A DNA stretch of 64,000 nt from PNNG01 sp046291695 (GTDB lineage Bacteria; Bacteroidota; Bacteroidia; UBA7662). Made by a program: the position numbers and the translations under genes. Shown in pieces: positions 47,652 to 56,855 of the stretch; the first letter of the stretch is position 1, and each line of letters begins with the position of its first letter. The DNA is taken from the NCBI GenBank assembly GCA_046291695.1, contig JBKBSO010000014.1, forward strand, positions 37,975 to 101,974, given 5' to 3'. The notes under the pieces are model-generated. The model had not been told where the DNA came from. It searched no databases and worked only from the letters and a program-made list of their open reading frames with translations.

Positions 47652-48123
47652 GCCCGAAGTTACGATAAAGCAGCCTTATGCTTTGTAACCAGGGTTACAG
47701 CCGCAGCGGCTGTGCCAAAACTTTAGCCAAGGGTTCATTTATCCCGAATGCTCATGATCTGCGAACTGCTCTTGAGGCTTAACCGCACTCCAAATCAGGC
47801 AAGGATAAATCAATATCGTTTAGTTAAGCACTGATAAGTTTTCTAACATGCTAACCCCACCTTTTTACCCCCGGATGGCCGAGGTTTTCAACACAGATCC
47901 TTAGATCCCAACCGTAGTGTTGGGGTTACCCAGAATACGCAGAAAGCCTGTGCGGTATACAAACAAGGCACAAAACGGACTTCAGCTGTGCACCGGACCA
48001 CATTATTCGATTGCTGACCGCTTTTGCTTCGCAATTCGCTTGATTACGCAGAAGGATTCATTTCAACCCAGCATGTTTCAAGCAACTCAATGATTTGTTA
48101 ACTAAACGACATTCAATCATAAA
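47652..48123. other. 472-base intergenic region with inverted repeats
   Basis: No open frame with coding character was seen. It contains a 7-bp hairpin CAGCCGC-A-GCGGCTG, a CCCAAC/GTTGGG hairpin, and a 16-bp inverted repeat (15 of 16) at 47812-47827 and 48098-48113 that encloses about 270 bases. Promoter elements for the T9SS-cargo gene should be here but no clear TAnnTTTG box was found. Confidence 0.6.
47812..48113. repeat. 16-bp inverted repeat enclosing a non-coding segment
   Basis: TCGTTTAGTTAA at 47816-47827 is exactly the reverse complement of TTAACTAAACGA at 48098-48109; extending outward gives 15 of 16. The spacer is 270 bases. Confidence 0.7.
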
Positions 48124-48531
48124 TCACAAAGCTCCTCGGGCGTGCAAGTAGCTCTGCACAACCGCAACATCCGCCTCCACCCAGTTTAAACCCACCAGCT
48201 CTTGCCGGCCAAACCAGGCTACCGTAGCATGCTCCACCCCTTGCAGCTTTCCCGCTGTGAGCACGCAACAAAAAGGCCACAAGCGAACCTGGCCCTTATC
48301 TGGATAGCTAAAGCAGCTCGGGGGCAGTGCTTGGCGTATTTCAATTTCTACGCCCAACTCCTCGGCAATTTCACGATGCAAGGCTGCTGTTGCCGTTTCA
48401 CCGGCTTCCCATTTGCCCCCCGGAAACTCCCATTTGAACGGATGCGACATGTCAGCACCGCGTTGCGCCACCAATACCTTGCCGTTGTTCTCAATGATGG
48501 CACAGCTTACTTCCAGGTATTCAGTCGCCAT
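48124..48531 (-). CDS. NUDIX hydrolase (MutT-like)
   Basis: A 135-residue protein with an intact Nudix box (G-G-K-W-E-A-G-E ... R-E-I-A-E-E-L-G-V) and an N-terminal V-L-V-A-Q-R pattern close to MutT/8-oxo-dGTP diphosphatases. It probably removes oxidised or other modified nucleoside triphosphates. The ATG at 48531 gives the normal MutT length and lies within the end of the HD gene (11-base overlap). Confidence 0.9.
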   Translation of the reverse strand: MATEYLEVSCAIIENNGKVLVAQRGADMSHPFKWEFPGGKWEAGETATAALHREIAEELGVEIEIRQALPPSCFSYPDKGQVRLWPFCCVLTAGKLQGVEHATVAWFGRQELVGLNWVEADVAVVQSYLHARGAL

Positions 48532-49165
48532 GCCATTCGCGCTTAAACTGCTCCACAAATTGCTCCATAAAAGCATGTCGCTGTTCGGCCATGCGTTTTC
48601 CTGAGGCGGTAAGCATGCCATCGCGCAACAGAAATAGCTTCTCGTAAAAATGATTCAAAGTAGGTGCCTCGCTGTTTTTATACGCTTCCCGGCTTTGACC
48701 GGGCTGTGGAGCAATCTCGGGATTATACAGGGCCCTGTTTTTAAAGCCTCCATAGTGAAACGCCCGGGCAATGCCAATGGCACCGAGCGCGTCTAAACGA
48801 TCGGCATCGCGCACTACCGCAAATTCCTTAGAATAAAATTTGCCCTCGTTATGTCCACCTTTATACGACATAAAACGGATGATGTTTACCACGTGCTCCC
48901 TGTCTTCAGCCAAAAGCTGTTGCTTTGCCAAAAAGGAATCGGCCAAAGCAGGACCGCGACTTTCGTCTCCCCCATGAAACTTGGCATCGGCCACATCATG
49001 CAAAAGCGCCGATAAGGCTACTATCAGCTTATCGGCGCTTTCTTCTTCGGCCAACGCCATGCTCAGGCGGTAAACCCGTTGTACATGTTGCCAGTCGTGC
49101 CCTGCTTCGGCAGTGGCTAATTGTGCTTTTACATAGGCGATGGTGTCCTGAATCAGGCGCTCCAT
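48521..49165 (-). CDS. HD-domain phosphohydrolase
   Basis: A 214-residue cytosolic protein with H-D-W-Q-H (about 23-27), A-L-L-H-D-V-A-D (about 57-64) and D-A-D-R-L-D (about 115-120), the metal ligands of the YedJ-type HD family. Substrate not known. It starts 1 base after the gldJ stop and overlaps the NUDIX gene by 11 bases, so gldJ-HD-NUDIX form one unit. Confidence 0.88.
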   Translation of the reverse strand: MERLIQDTIAYVKAQLATAEAGHDWQHVQRVYRLSMALAEEESADKLIVALSALLHDVADAKFHGGDESRGPALADSFLAKQQLLAEDREHVVNIIRFMSYKGGHNEGKFYSKEFAVVRDADRLDALGAIGIARAFHYGGFKNRALYNPEIAPQPGQSREAYKNSEAPTLNHFYEKLFLLRDGMLTASGKRMAEQRHAFMEQFVEQFKREWHGD

Positions 49166-49166
49166 C

Positions 49167-50549
49167 TTATTTCTTCCGACCTCCGGGATTACCCACACGG
49201 GTCATGGCACACCGGAAGCCGATGTCATCGCGACTCATATTCTCATCGAGGTAACGGCGTGTACCGGGGTTCAGCCAATAAGGCAAATCTCTCCAGCTAC
49301 CACCCTTGTATACACGGGTTTGGTTCGATACCAGGCTGTTGCGCTCGTTGTACATGGCCAGGCTGTCGAGGTAATCGATCACATTGGGATTGCTGTAACG
49401 CTTATAGTCGAGCTCTGACATCACGCGACCCAGGCTATCCTTATCCATATAGCCGTCGGCATCTTTCTTAGGGATGGTGTACACATTACCGCGGTAGGTA
49501 TTGAAGTCGTTACCATCCACGTAGGTCATGGGGCGATAGATATCGGCTACCCACTCATTTACATTACCGGCCATGTTGTACAAGCCGTAATCGTTGGGCC
49601 AGTAATACTTCACTGGTGCTGTTGGAGCGGCATTGTCGTTCAAGCGGTTGGCTACCCCCATATAGTCGCCACGGCCACGCTTAAAGTTGGCTTGAATTTC
49701 GCCCTGACTTTTCCCTTTTGAATAACGCACGCCATGTCCATTCCACGGATACACCCTGCGGTCGCTGATATTTTCACGATCAGAATTGCCGATGAGGCCT
49801 TGGGCGGCATATTCCCATTCTGCCTCGGTAGGCAGGCGGTACGAAGGCAGCATGATGCCATCTTCGGGACGGATATTGCGCGTATCGCTGTTCGGATTCA
49901 AGTCGCGGCGCGCCTTGCGTACTTCGGGTTGATACAAACCGGCGTAATACGAACCGGTATTGAAGTTTTCTTCGCCATATTGATTGGGGTTGGCTCGGAT
50001 GTAACCGCGATCGACCAGGATTTGCTCATTCACGCGGTCGGTACGCCAGATGCAGAAGTCGTTGGCTTGTTTCCAGCTCACGCCAACCACCGGATACTCT
50101 TGAAAAGCCGGGTGGCGCAAGTAGTTATCTACAAAAGGTTCGTTGAACCCGAGTTCACGACGCCAAACGGTGGTATCGGGCAGGGCTGCCTCGTACACTT
50201 CGGGATAGGTTTCGCCAAAAACACGGCTCAGCCAGTAGAGGTATTCGAGCCAATCGGTGTTCGACACTTCGGTTTCGTCCATATAAAACGAAGCCACGGT
50301 CACCCGGCGGGGGGTATTGTCGTAATCATGCGCGATATTTTGCTCTGTGGCACCCATAACAAAGGTACCGCCCTGAATGAGCATCAAACCCGGACCGGTT
50401 TCTTGTTCTTTGTACTTTACCACTTCGAAACCACCATTCTTGGGGTCGTTGTAGTTCCAGCCGGTTTTGCTCGATTTTTGCGAGCAAGCTCCCAGCAAGG
50501 TGGCTGCCGAAAGCACGGCAGCGGCGAGTAATATTTGGTTGCTTTTCAT
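49167..50549 (-). CDS. gldJ: Gliding motility/T9SS lipoprotein GldJ
   Basis: A 460-residue lipoprotein (lipobox L-G-A-C, Cys22) with an FGE-sulfatase-like domain. The run T-P-R-R-V-T-V-A-S-F-Y-M-D-E-T-E-V-S-N and N-E-P-F-V-D-N-Y-x-R-H-P-A-F and W-R-T-D-R-V-N-E-Q-I-L match GldJ, not its paralogue GldK. In Flavobacterium GldJ stabilises GldK and is needed for gliding and T9SS. The ATG at 50549 is preferred to a TTG 12 bases upstream. Downstream genes encode HD and NUDIX proteins; porP lies 42 bases upstream. Confidence 0.9.
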   Translation of the reverse strand: MKSNQILLAAAVLSAATLLGACSQKSSKTGWNYNDPKNGGFEVVKYKEQETGPGLMLIQGGTFVMGATEQNIAHDYDNTPRRVTVASFYMDETEVSNTDWLEYLYWLSRVFGETYPEVYEAALPDTTVWRRELGFNEPFVDNYLRHPAFQEYPVVGVSWKQANDFCIWRTDRVNEQILVDRGYIRANPNQYGEENFNTGSYYAGLYQPEVRKARRDLNPNSDTRNIRPEDGIMLPSYRLPTEAEWEYAAQGLIGNSDRENISDRRVYPWNGHGVRYSKGKSQGEIQANFKRGRGDYMGVANRLNDNAAPTAPVKYYWPNDYGLYNMAGNVNEWVADIYRPMTYVDGNDFNTYRGNVYTIPKKDADGYMDKDSLGRVMSELDYKRYSNPNVIDYLDSLAMYNERNSLVSNQTRVYKGGSWRDLPYWLNPGTRRYLDENMSRDDIGFRCAMTRVGNPGGRKK

Positions 50550-50591
50550 TTTGCTAAGCAATTTATTTTATGATAGCGGCGGCTAATTTAA

Positions 50592-51572
50592 CTAAAAAGT
50601 GGGGCATTTTATTTTAACCATCTTCCTTCGCGGTATTCTTTCTTTGGATTCGAGCTGCAAAGCAAAGGATATTTCATGCGATCCGAGGGCGGCTTGACGC
50701 AGTCCTGAGGTGGTAATATCGTAGCTGTAGCCCATGCGAAAAACGCCCTGCTGAAGCCCCAGCGACACAATTACGGCATCATTGAGGCGATACCAAAGAC
50801 CGCCCACGATGGGTCCACGGGTAATGTAGGTGCCAAAATTAAATTGTGTAGCTGCACCTTGAAAAACGGTAATGATATTTGGCGAAAGCGTAGTGGCCGG
50901 CATGTTTCTACTGCCCCGCACCACTTCGATATTGGCTCCGGCATGTATGGTTGTCCGCAACTGCCAGGGCACTACCCCTGGAGGTATGAGCGACTGATTG
51001 GGCTGGGTGAGGTGGTGAAAAGCAAAACCTCCGTAGAAATTTTCTGAGAACAGCAAGGCACCGGCGCTAAAGTCGTGCATATTGGCATTGGTAAAGGCTT
51101 GGCCGGGAATATTTTCGAGTGTGGTTCCCGGCTGTACGCCCAGGCGGGCATCTATTTCATCGGGAAAAATAAGGCCGAGCCAATTGAGCGAGCGTTGCGC
51201 AAACATGTATTGAAAACCGGTTTTCAGCACCAGGTTATTGGTGATGTTCAGGTTATTGGAGTACATGATGGCCACTTGATTGTGGGCAAAGGTAGGATCT
51301 CCAATACGATCGCTGAGCACTTGAACCCCTATACCCCCGCTTATCGCACTAAAGTACTGATCGTAGGACGCCGCATAGGTCACATAGTTGCCGGGCAAAC
51401 TCGGCCATTGGTTCCTGTAGTTCAGGTTAAAACGCGGACCTACACCACTTCCGGCAAATGCTGGGTTTAGGTAAAGCGGGTTCGCGTAGAACTGAGAAAA
51501 CATTACATCCTGGGCTTTTAATTCACCAAAAGCGAAGAACAAGCAGCATGCAATCAGAAGCTTTTTGCGCAT
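50592..51572 (-). CDS. PorP/SprF family T9SS outer-membrane protein
   Basis: A 326-residue barrel with signal peptide (about 1-20) and the family opening Q-D-V-M-F-S-Q-F-Y-A-N-P-L-Y-L-N-P-A-F-A-G, followed by beta-strands with L-N-Y-R-N-Q-W-P. PorP/SprF proteins help secrete or anchor particular T9SS cargo, often with a dedicated partner. It is divergent from porU across a 172-base spacer and is 42 bases upstream of gldJ on the same strand. Confidence 0.92.
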   Translation of the reverse strand: MRKKLLIACCLFFAFGELKAQDVMFSQFYANPLYLNPAFAGSGVGPRFNLNYRNQWPSLPGNYVTYAASYDQYFSAISGGIGVQVLSDRIGDPTFAHNQVAIMYSNNLNITNNLVLKTGFQYMFAQRSLNWLGLIFPDEIDARLGVQPGTTLENIPGQAFTNANMHDFSAGALLFSENFYGGFAFHHLTQPNQSLIPPGVVPWQLRTTIHAGANIEVVRGSRNMPATTLSPNIITVFQGAATQFNFGTYITRGPIVGGLWYRLNDAVIVSLGLQQGVFRMGYSYDITTSGLRQAALGSHEISFALQLESKERIPRRKMVKIKCPTF

Positions 51573-51697
51573 TTTTACAGATTATCGGAAATGTAAATTT
51601 TATACTTTTTAAGTTATGAACCAATTATCGCGTGATGATTTTTACGATTTTAACCAAAAATTCATACCTAATCAAACCATATTTGCTGCACAAACAT

Positions 51698-51714
51698 ACT
51701 AACAAAGTGTTAGT
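51698..51714. repeat. 7-bp inverted repeat in the porP-porU spacer
   Basis: ACTAACA-AAG-TGTTAGT, a perfect inverted repeat with 3-base centre, 31 bases before the porU start. It could be an operator or an mRNA hairpin. Confidence 0.45.
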
Positions 51715-51744
51715 GTAGTTATGTAAAGGTTAAAAAAGCGACGG

Positions 51745-54700
51745 ATGATGAAAACGATGCGCGGGCTAAGCCTGATTATTTTTTGCTGTATGCTGCAGCC
51801 TGCCAAAGCACAACAAAGCGTTACCCTCGAATGGCAAAAACCAACGCGCCACCAGATTGATGAACAAGAAAGTTTTAGCCGACTCCATTGCAGCAATTGC
51901 AGCTATACCGGCGAACGGGCCAGCCTGCCGGTTTTCTTCGGTAAAATAAATGGCCGCCAACAACTCACACTAAACATACAAGCTACCGAAGCGGTGCCCG
52001 CCGAAGAGCGTGAGCGCCTGCACAACATCGACTGGCCCAGCAGCTACGAACTCAAGCAACAAATAGTAAGCATCCGCAAACAAAACGAAACGCATTACGA
52101 ACTCAATACCGTTCGGCGCAACCCCACCACCGGCCAGCTCGAACGCATCCTCAGCTTCAGCCTGCAAAGCAGCCCGGCTCCCGCAGCCAATACTGCGGCA
52201 GCCCGGCGCATGAGTTTCAACACCCAGTCGGTATTGAGCAGCGGCAATTGGTACCGCATTGGCATAGTAAACGACGGCATTTACCGCATCGACCGCAATT
52301 TTCTAAGCAACCTGGGCCTGCCGGTCAACAGCATCGACCCGCGAAACATCCGCATTTACGGCAATGGTGGGGGCATGCTACCCGAAGCCAATAGTGCTTT
52401 CCGCTTCGACGACCTGGTAGAAAATGCCATTCTGGTTTCGGGCGAAAGCGATGGAAGCTTCGATGCCGACGACTTCATCCTATTTTATGGCGAAGGTGCC
52501 CATAAATGGCGTTTTAATACCAACAGCAACCGCTACCGCCATGAATATAATTTGTATGCCGACACCAATTATTACTTCATCACCGTAGCGGGAAGTCCGG
52601 GCCAGCGGGTGAGCAATGCCCCCCAAGCAGGACCTGCCAACTACACCAGCACCAGCTTTGATTTGTTGCTTCAGCACCAGCAAGATTTGCAGAACCTCAT
52701 CCGCAGCGGCCGCAAATGGTATGGCGAAGAATTTGACCTGAATACCACCCGGAGCTTCAGCTTTAGCCTCAACAACCTGCTCACTTCAGAACCGGTATTT
52801 GTGCGTACGGCACTGGCAGCCCGCAGTTTGGGGGTGGTTTCGAGCTGGAGCCTGCGTGCCAACGGCAATACCTATGCCACCGTGCCCGTGAGCTCGGTAA
52901 GTAGTTATTACCTCGACACTTTTATGCAGGAGCAGCAACACGAAGGCAATTTGAACCTAAGCAGCAACAGCTTAAACATCAGCATCACTTACAACAAACC
53001 CAATAATTTTTCGGTAGGCTGGCTCGATTTTATTGAAGTGCAGGGCCGGGTTAACCTGAGTATGGCCGGTTTTGGCAATCAGTTTATCCTGCGCGACAAA
53101 AGCAGCATCGCGCCGGGCCGAATCACCAATTTCGACATTGCCGGCATCAACAACAGCGCCCGGGTGTGGGACGTCACCCATATTGCCGCAATCCGTTCCT
53201 TGCCCCTCTCCGGCAGTGCACGGGGCGCTTCCTTTGTAGCCACTACCGACAGCCTGCGCCAGTTCATCGTATTCAGTGGCACCAATTTCCCGGCTCCTAT
53301 TCCGCTTGGCAGCATTGGGAATCAAAACCTGCATGCCCTCAGCCCGGTCGACCTCATCATCATCACCCACCCTAACTTTTTGGCCCAAGCCAATCAACTC
53401 GCCGCTTTACATGCCCAACGCGAAGGTTACACCAGCCATGTTGTGATTCCACAACACATTTATAATGAATTCTCATCGGGCAAGCAAGACATTACCGCCC
53501 TGCGGTCTTTTGTAAAAATGTTGTACGACCGTGCGGCTCCGGGCGAAGAGCCCCGTTTTCTTACCCTATTCGGCTCGGCTTCTTTCGACTATAAATACCG
53601 CATTAACGGAAATGCCAACCTCGTGCCCACCTTCCAAAGCCCTGTTTCGAACAACCCGCTTAATTCCTATTGTGCCGACAGCTATTTTGGCTTGCTCGAC
53701 GATAATGAAGGTGCCTTTTCGGTAGGAGGCCCCGACCGTATGGACCTCGGCATCGGCCGATTACCGGCCAAAAACGTGCAGCAGGCACAGGATTTAATCA
53801 ATAAAATTCAGAAGTATTACGATGAGCAGCATCATGGCGACTGGAAAAATCAGATTATGCTGGTGGCCGACGACGAAGATGGCAATTTGCATTTAGACGA
53901 TACCGAGGTTATGGCCAACCACATTGGCAACCGCTATCCCAAAGGCATTGTAAAAAAGGTTTATTTTGATGCCTATCAGCAGGAATCGCGGCCGGGGGGT
54001 ACCCGGTATCCCGGGGTAAATCGCGACATCAACGCACGCATGAACCTGGGGGCCTTTATTGTGGGCTATATGGGCCATGGGGGCATAAACGGTTGGGCCG
54101 AAGAGCGGGTGCTAACCATACCCGAAATTCAGGCGTGGAACAGCGGGGGTCGGCTACCACTGATGGTGACGGCCACCTGCGAGTTTACCCGCTACGACAA
54201 TCCCACCTTTACCAGTGCCGGCGAATGGGTATTGCTCAACCCCAACGGGGGCGCCATTGCCTTGCTCACCACCACCCGGGTAACCTTCACCAATTTTAAT
54301 TTTACGTTAAGTACGCGATTGTACCGCGACGAGCTCTTTACCCAGGTAAACGGCCAATACCAAACCTTGGGCGAGGTATTTATGAAAGCTGCCAATCCCG
54401 AAATCAGCAACATTAACACCCGTAACTTTTGTTTGCTGGGCGACCCGGCCTTAACCTTGGCCTTCCCCAGCGAAGTAGCTGCCGTTACCCGGGTAAACAA
54501 CATCGATGTAAATACCGCCATCGACACCTTGCGCGCCTTGGCCCGGGTGACCATATCGGGCGACATCCGCGACGAAAACGACAATGTACTGAGTGGTTAC
54601 AACGGGGTACTCACGCCAACCGTGCTCGACAAGGCCTCCGAAGTGATTACCTTGGTTAACGACCCTGGATCGCGTAGGACAAGCTTTCAGGAGTACCGCA

Positions 54701-55551
54701 ACATCATTTACCGCGGACGGGCAAGCATAACCAATGGGCAATGGAGTTTTAGTTTTATTGTGCCGCGCGACATCAATTACCGCTACGATTTTGGGCGGGT
54801 GAATCTGTATGCCACCAACCAACAGCTCGATGCTTCGGGCGATTTCCGAGGCTTGATGGTAGGCGGAACCGACACGCTATTTGCGCTCGACAATACGCCG
54901 CCAGAGATACGCATGTACATGAACGACCGCTCTTTTGTAAACGGGGGCATTACCGACCGTAATCCGGTGCTCATTGCCGAGCTTATGGACAGCAGCGGCA
55001 TCAATACCGTAGGTTCGGGCATTGGGCGCGACATCACGCTCATCAAGAACCAGGAAATCAACCGGCCCATTAGCCTCAATCAGTTTTACGAGGCCTCGCT
55101 CGACGATTACACTTCGGGCGAAATACGCTATCCCTTTTTTTTATTGGAGCCGGGCGAATACCGTTTAAACATGAAGGCGTGGGATGTATATAATAATTCG
55201 GGGGAGGCCTCGCTTGATTTTATGGTAGCTGAAAGTGCTGGTTTAGCCATCGCCAATTTGTTGAATTACCCCAATCCGTTCACCACCAATACCACCTTTC
55301 ATTTCGACCACAACCGACCAAATCAGCCCTTAGAAGCGATTTTGCAGGTATACACGGTAAGTGGCAAACTGGTGAAGAGCATCAAGCAAACCATTGTAAC
55401 AACGGGCTTTCATGCCGATCAATTGCACTGGGATGGGCTTGATGATTTTGGTGATCGAATCGGTCGCGGTGTGTATATTTACCGCATAAGATTGAGAACC
55501 ACAGATGGTGAAAGTGTGCAGGATACACAAAAGCTTGTAATTTTGCGTTAA
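51745..55551 (+). CDS. porU: T9SS sortase PorU (C25 cysteine peptidase)
   Basis: A 1268-residue protein with signal peptide (about 1-22, A-K-A-Q). The C25 (gingipain-like) domain carries the dyad H778 (Y-M-G-H-G-G-I) and C812 (T-A-T-C-E-F). PorU cuts the C-terminal signal from T9SS cargo and attaches A-LPS. Like known PorU proteins it has its own C-terminal beta domain (N-Y-P-N-P-F at about residue 1172). The start ATG directly follows an ATG 3 bases upstream of the second codon (M-M-K). porV follows after 51 bases, the usual pair. Confidence 0.95.
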   Translation: MMKTMRGLSLIIFCCMLQPAKAQQSVTLEWQKPTRHQIDEQESFSRLHCSNCSYTGERASLPVFFGKINGRQQLTLNIQATEAVPAEERERLHNIDWPSSYELKQQIVSIRKQNETHYELNTVRRNPTTGQLERILSFSLQSSPAPAANTAAARRMSFNTQSVLSSGNWYRIGIVNDGIYRIDRNFLSNLGLPVNSIDPRNIRIYGNGGGMLPEANSAFRFDDLVENAILVSGESDGSFDADDFILFYGEGAHKWRFNTNSNRYRHEYNLYADTNYYFITVAGSPGQRVSNAPQAGPANYTSTSFDLLLQHQQDLQNLIRSGRKWYGEEFDLNTTRSFSFSLNNLLTSEPVFVRTALAARSLGVVSSWSLRANGNTYATVPVSSVSSYYLDTFMQEQQHEGNLNLSSNSLNISITYNKPNNFSVGWLDFIEVQGRVNLSMAGFGNQFILRDKSSIAPGRITNFDIAGINNSARVWDVTHIAAIRSLPLSGSARGASFVATTDSLRQFIVFSGTNFPAPIPLGSIGNQNLHALSPVDLIIITHPNFLAQANQLAALHAQREGYTSHVVIPQHIYNEFSSGKQDITALRSFVKMLYDRAAPGEEPRFLTLFGSASFDYKYRINGNANLVPTFQSPVSNNPLNSYCADSYFGLLDDNEGAFSVGGPDRMDLGIGRLPAKNVQQAQDLINKIQKYYDEQHHGDWKNQIMLVADDEDGNLHLDDTEVMANHIGNRYPKGIVKKVYFDAYQQESRPGGTRYPGVNRDINARMNLGAFIVGYMGHGGINGWAEERVLTIPEIQAWNSGGRLPLMVTATCEFTRYDNPTFTSAGEWVLLNPNGGAIALLTTTRVTFTNFNFTLSTRLYRDELFTQVNGQYQTLGEVFMKAANPEISNINTRNFCLLGDPALTLAFPSEVAAVTRVNNIDVNTAIDTLRALARVTISGDIRDENDNVLSGYNGVLTPTVLDKASEVITLVNDPGSRRTSFQEYRNIIYRGRASITNGQWSFSFIVPRDINYRYDFGRVNLYATNQQLDASGDFRGLMVGGTDTLFALDNTPPEIRMYMNDRSFVNGGITDRNPVLIAELMDSSGINTVGSGIGRDITLIKNQEINRPISLNQFYEASLDDYTSGEIRYPFFLLEPGEYRLNMKAWDVYNNSGEASLDFMVAESAGLAIANLLNYPNPFTTNTTFHFDHNRPNQPLEAILQVYTVSGKLVKSIKQTIVTTGFHADQLHWDGLDDFGDRIGRGVYIYRIRLRTTDGESVQDTQKLVILR

Positions 55552-55570
55552 CTATAGCCTGTGGAAAAAC

Positions 55571-55578
55571 TATATTTG
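55571..55578 (+). promoter_or_regulatory. -7 box for porV
   Basis: TATATTTG matches TAnnTTTG exactly and is 24 bases before the ATG at 55603. A TTTG 25 bases upstream is a slightly distant -33 element. It lies downstream of the alternative GTG start at 55561, which is therefore unlikely. Confidence 0.6.
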
Positions 55579-55602
55579 TACAAACGAACATTAATCAATC
55601 AG

Positions 55603-56820
55603 ATGCGATTTAAAACATATGGCCTTTCGGCCGGTCTAATGTTGGTCTTAGGCACCAACATGGCGCATGCCCAAATCAACCAGGGACAGCTGGGAGGTGC
55701 TAACTTAAACACCATCACTACGGCGGTTCCCTTTCTCATGATATCGCCCGATGCCCGTTCTGGGGCCATGGGCGATGCAGGTGTCGCCCTTTCGGCCGAC
55801 GCCAACTCCATTCACTGGAATGCAGCCAAACTGGCCTTTGCCGAAGACAATCTTGGCATTGCCATGAATTACACGCCCTGGTTACGCAACTTGGTGCCTG
55901 ACATCAGCCTTTCTTACCTGTCGTTTTATAAAAAAATCGATGATTTACAGGCCTTTGGAGCTTCCTTGCGTTATTTTTCGTTGGGCGACATCACCTTTAC
56001 CAACATCAATGGAGAGCAGATTGCCACTTATCGGCCCAATGAATTTTCAATCGACGGGGTATATTCACGTAAACTGAGCGACAACTTCAGTATTGGTGTA
56101 GGTTTGCGCTATATTTATTCGAACCTGGCTGCCGGCTTAGATCAGAATCAGCAAACCATACCCGGACAATCCTTTGCTGGCGACCTTTCGGCTTATTACC
56201 GCAAAGATGCCGAGGTGCTGGGCAATAAGGGAGAGGTTGCCATAGGTGCGAGCATGACCAATTTAGGGGCAAAAATTGCTTATACCGAATCGGGAAATGC
56301 TAACTTTTTGCCCACCAACCTGCGCTTAGGTACGGCTATCACCACCGAAATTGATGAATACAACAAATTAACCTTGGCCTTTGACGTGAACAAATTGCTG
56401 GTTCCATCGAACCCCATTTACGCCCGCGACGAGAATGGACGTATTCAATTTGACCAGCAAGGCAATCCGGTAGTGGCGCAAGGTGAAGACCCCAATCAAA
56501 AAACCGTACTTGAGGGCATGTTCAGCTCCTTTAGCGATGCCCCCGGTGGTGCGCTCGAAGAATTCCGCGAAATCAATTATTCTGTAGGTCTTGAATACTG
56601 GTACAACGATGTATTTGCCTTGCGCGGCGGCTATTTTTACGAACATCCCACCAAAGGCGGCCGTCAGTTTGCCACCATGGGCGCAGGATTGCGTTATCAG
56701 GTATTTAACCTGAATTTTTCGTACCTGGTACCTACCACGCGTTTGCAAGGGGGCAATCCACTTGAAAACACTTTACGTTTTAGTTTGATGTTCGACCTCG
56801 AAGCCTTTTCAAGTAAATAA
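55603..56820 (+). CDS. porV: T9SS outer-membrane channel/shuttle protein PorV
   Basis: A 405-residue protein of the FadL-like family. Signal peptide cleavage is near A-H-A-Q (residue 24). The conserved opening A-V-P-F-L-M-I-S-P-D-A-R-S-G-A-M-G-D-A-G-V-A-L-S-A-D and W-N-A-A-K-L-A identify PorV, which collects cargo at the Sov translocon and passes it to PorU. The start at 55603 gives the proper signal peptide. It is followed by a terminator. Confidence 0.95.
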   Translation: MRFKTYGLSAGLMLVLGTNMAHAQINQGQLGGANLNTITTAVPFLMISPDARSGAMGDAGVALSADANSIHWNAAKLAFAEDNLGIAMNYTPWLRNLVPDISLSYLSFYKKIDDLQAFGASLRYFSLGDITFTNINGEQIATYRPNEFSIDGVYSRKLSDNFSIGVGLRYIYSNLAAGLDQNQQTIPGQSFAGDLSAYYRKDAEVLGNKGEVAIGASMTNLGAKIAYTESGNANFLPTNLRLGTAITTEIDEYNKLTLAFDVNKLLVPSNPIYARDENGRIQFDQQGNPVVAQGEDPNQKTVLEGMFSSFSDAPGGALEEFREINYSVGLEYWYNDVFALRGGYFYEHPTKGGRQFATMGAGLRYQVFNLNFSYLVPTTRLQGGNPLENTLRFSLMFDLEAFSSK

Positions 56821-56824
56821 TTAT

Positions 56825-56851
56825 AAAGCCGGTTAACTACCGGCTTTTTTA
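56825..56851 (+). terminator. Terminator after porV
   Basis: AAAGCCGGT (56825-56833) pairs with ACCGGCTTT (56839-56847), followed by T's, 4 bases after the stop. Confidence 0.85.
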
Positions 56852-56855
56852 GGCC

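Noticed and set aside
49167..50549. GldK/PorK instead of GldJ
   Set aside because: The T-P-R-R-V-T-V and W-R-T-D-R-V-N-E motifs are those of GldJ, and no gldL, gldM or gldN follows.
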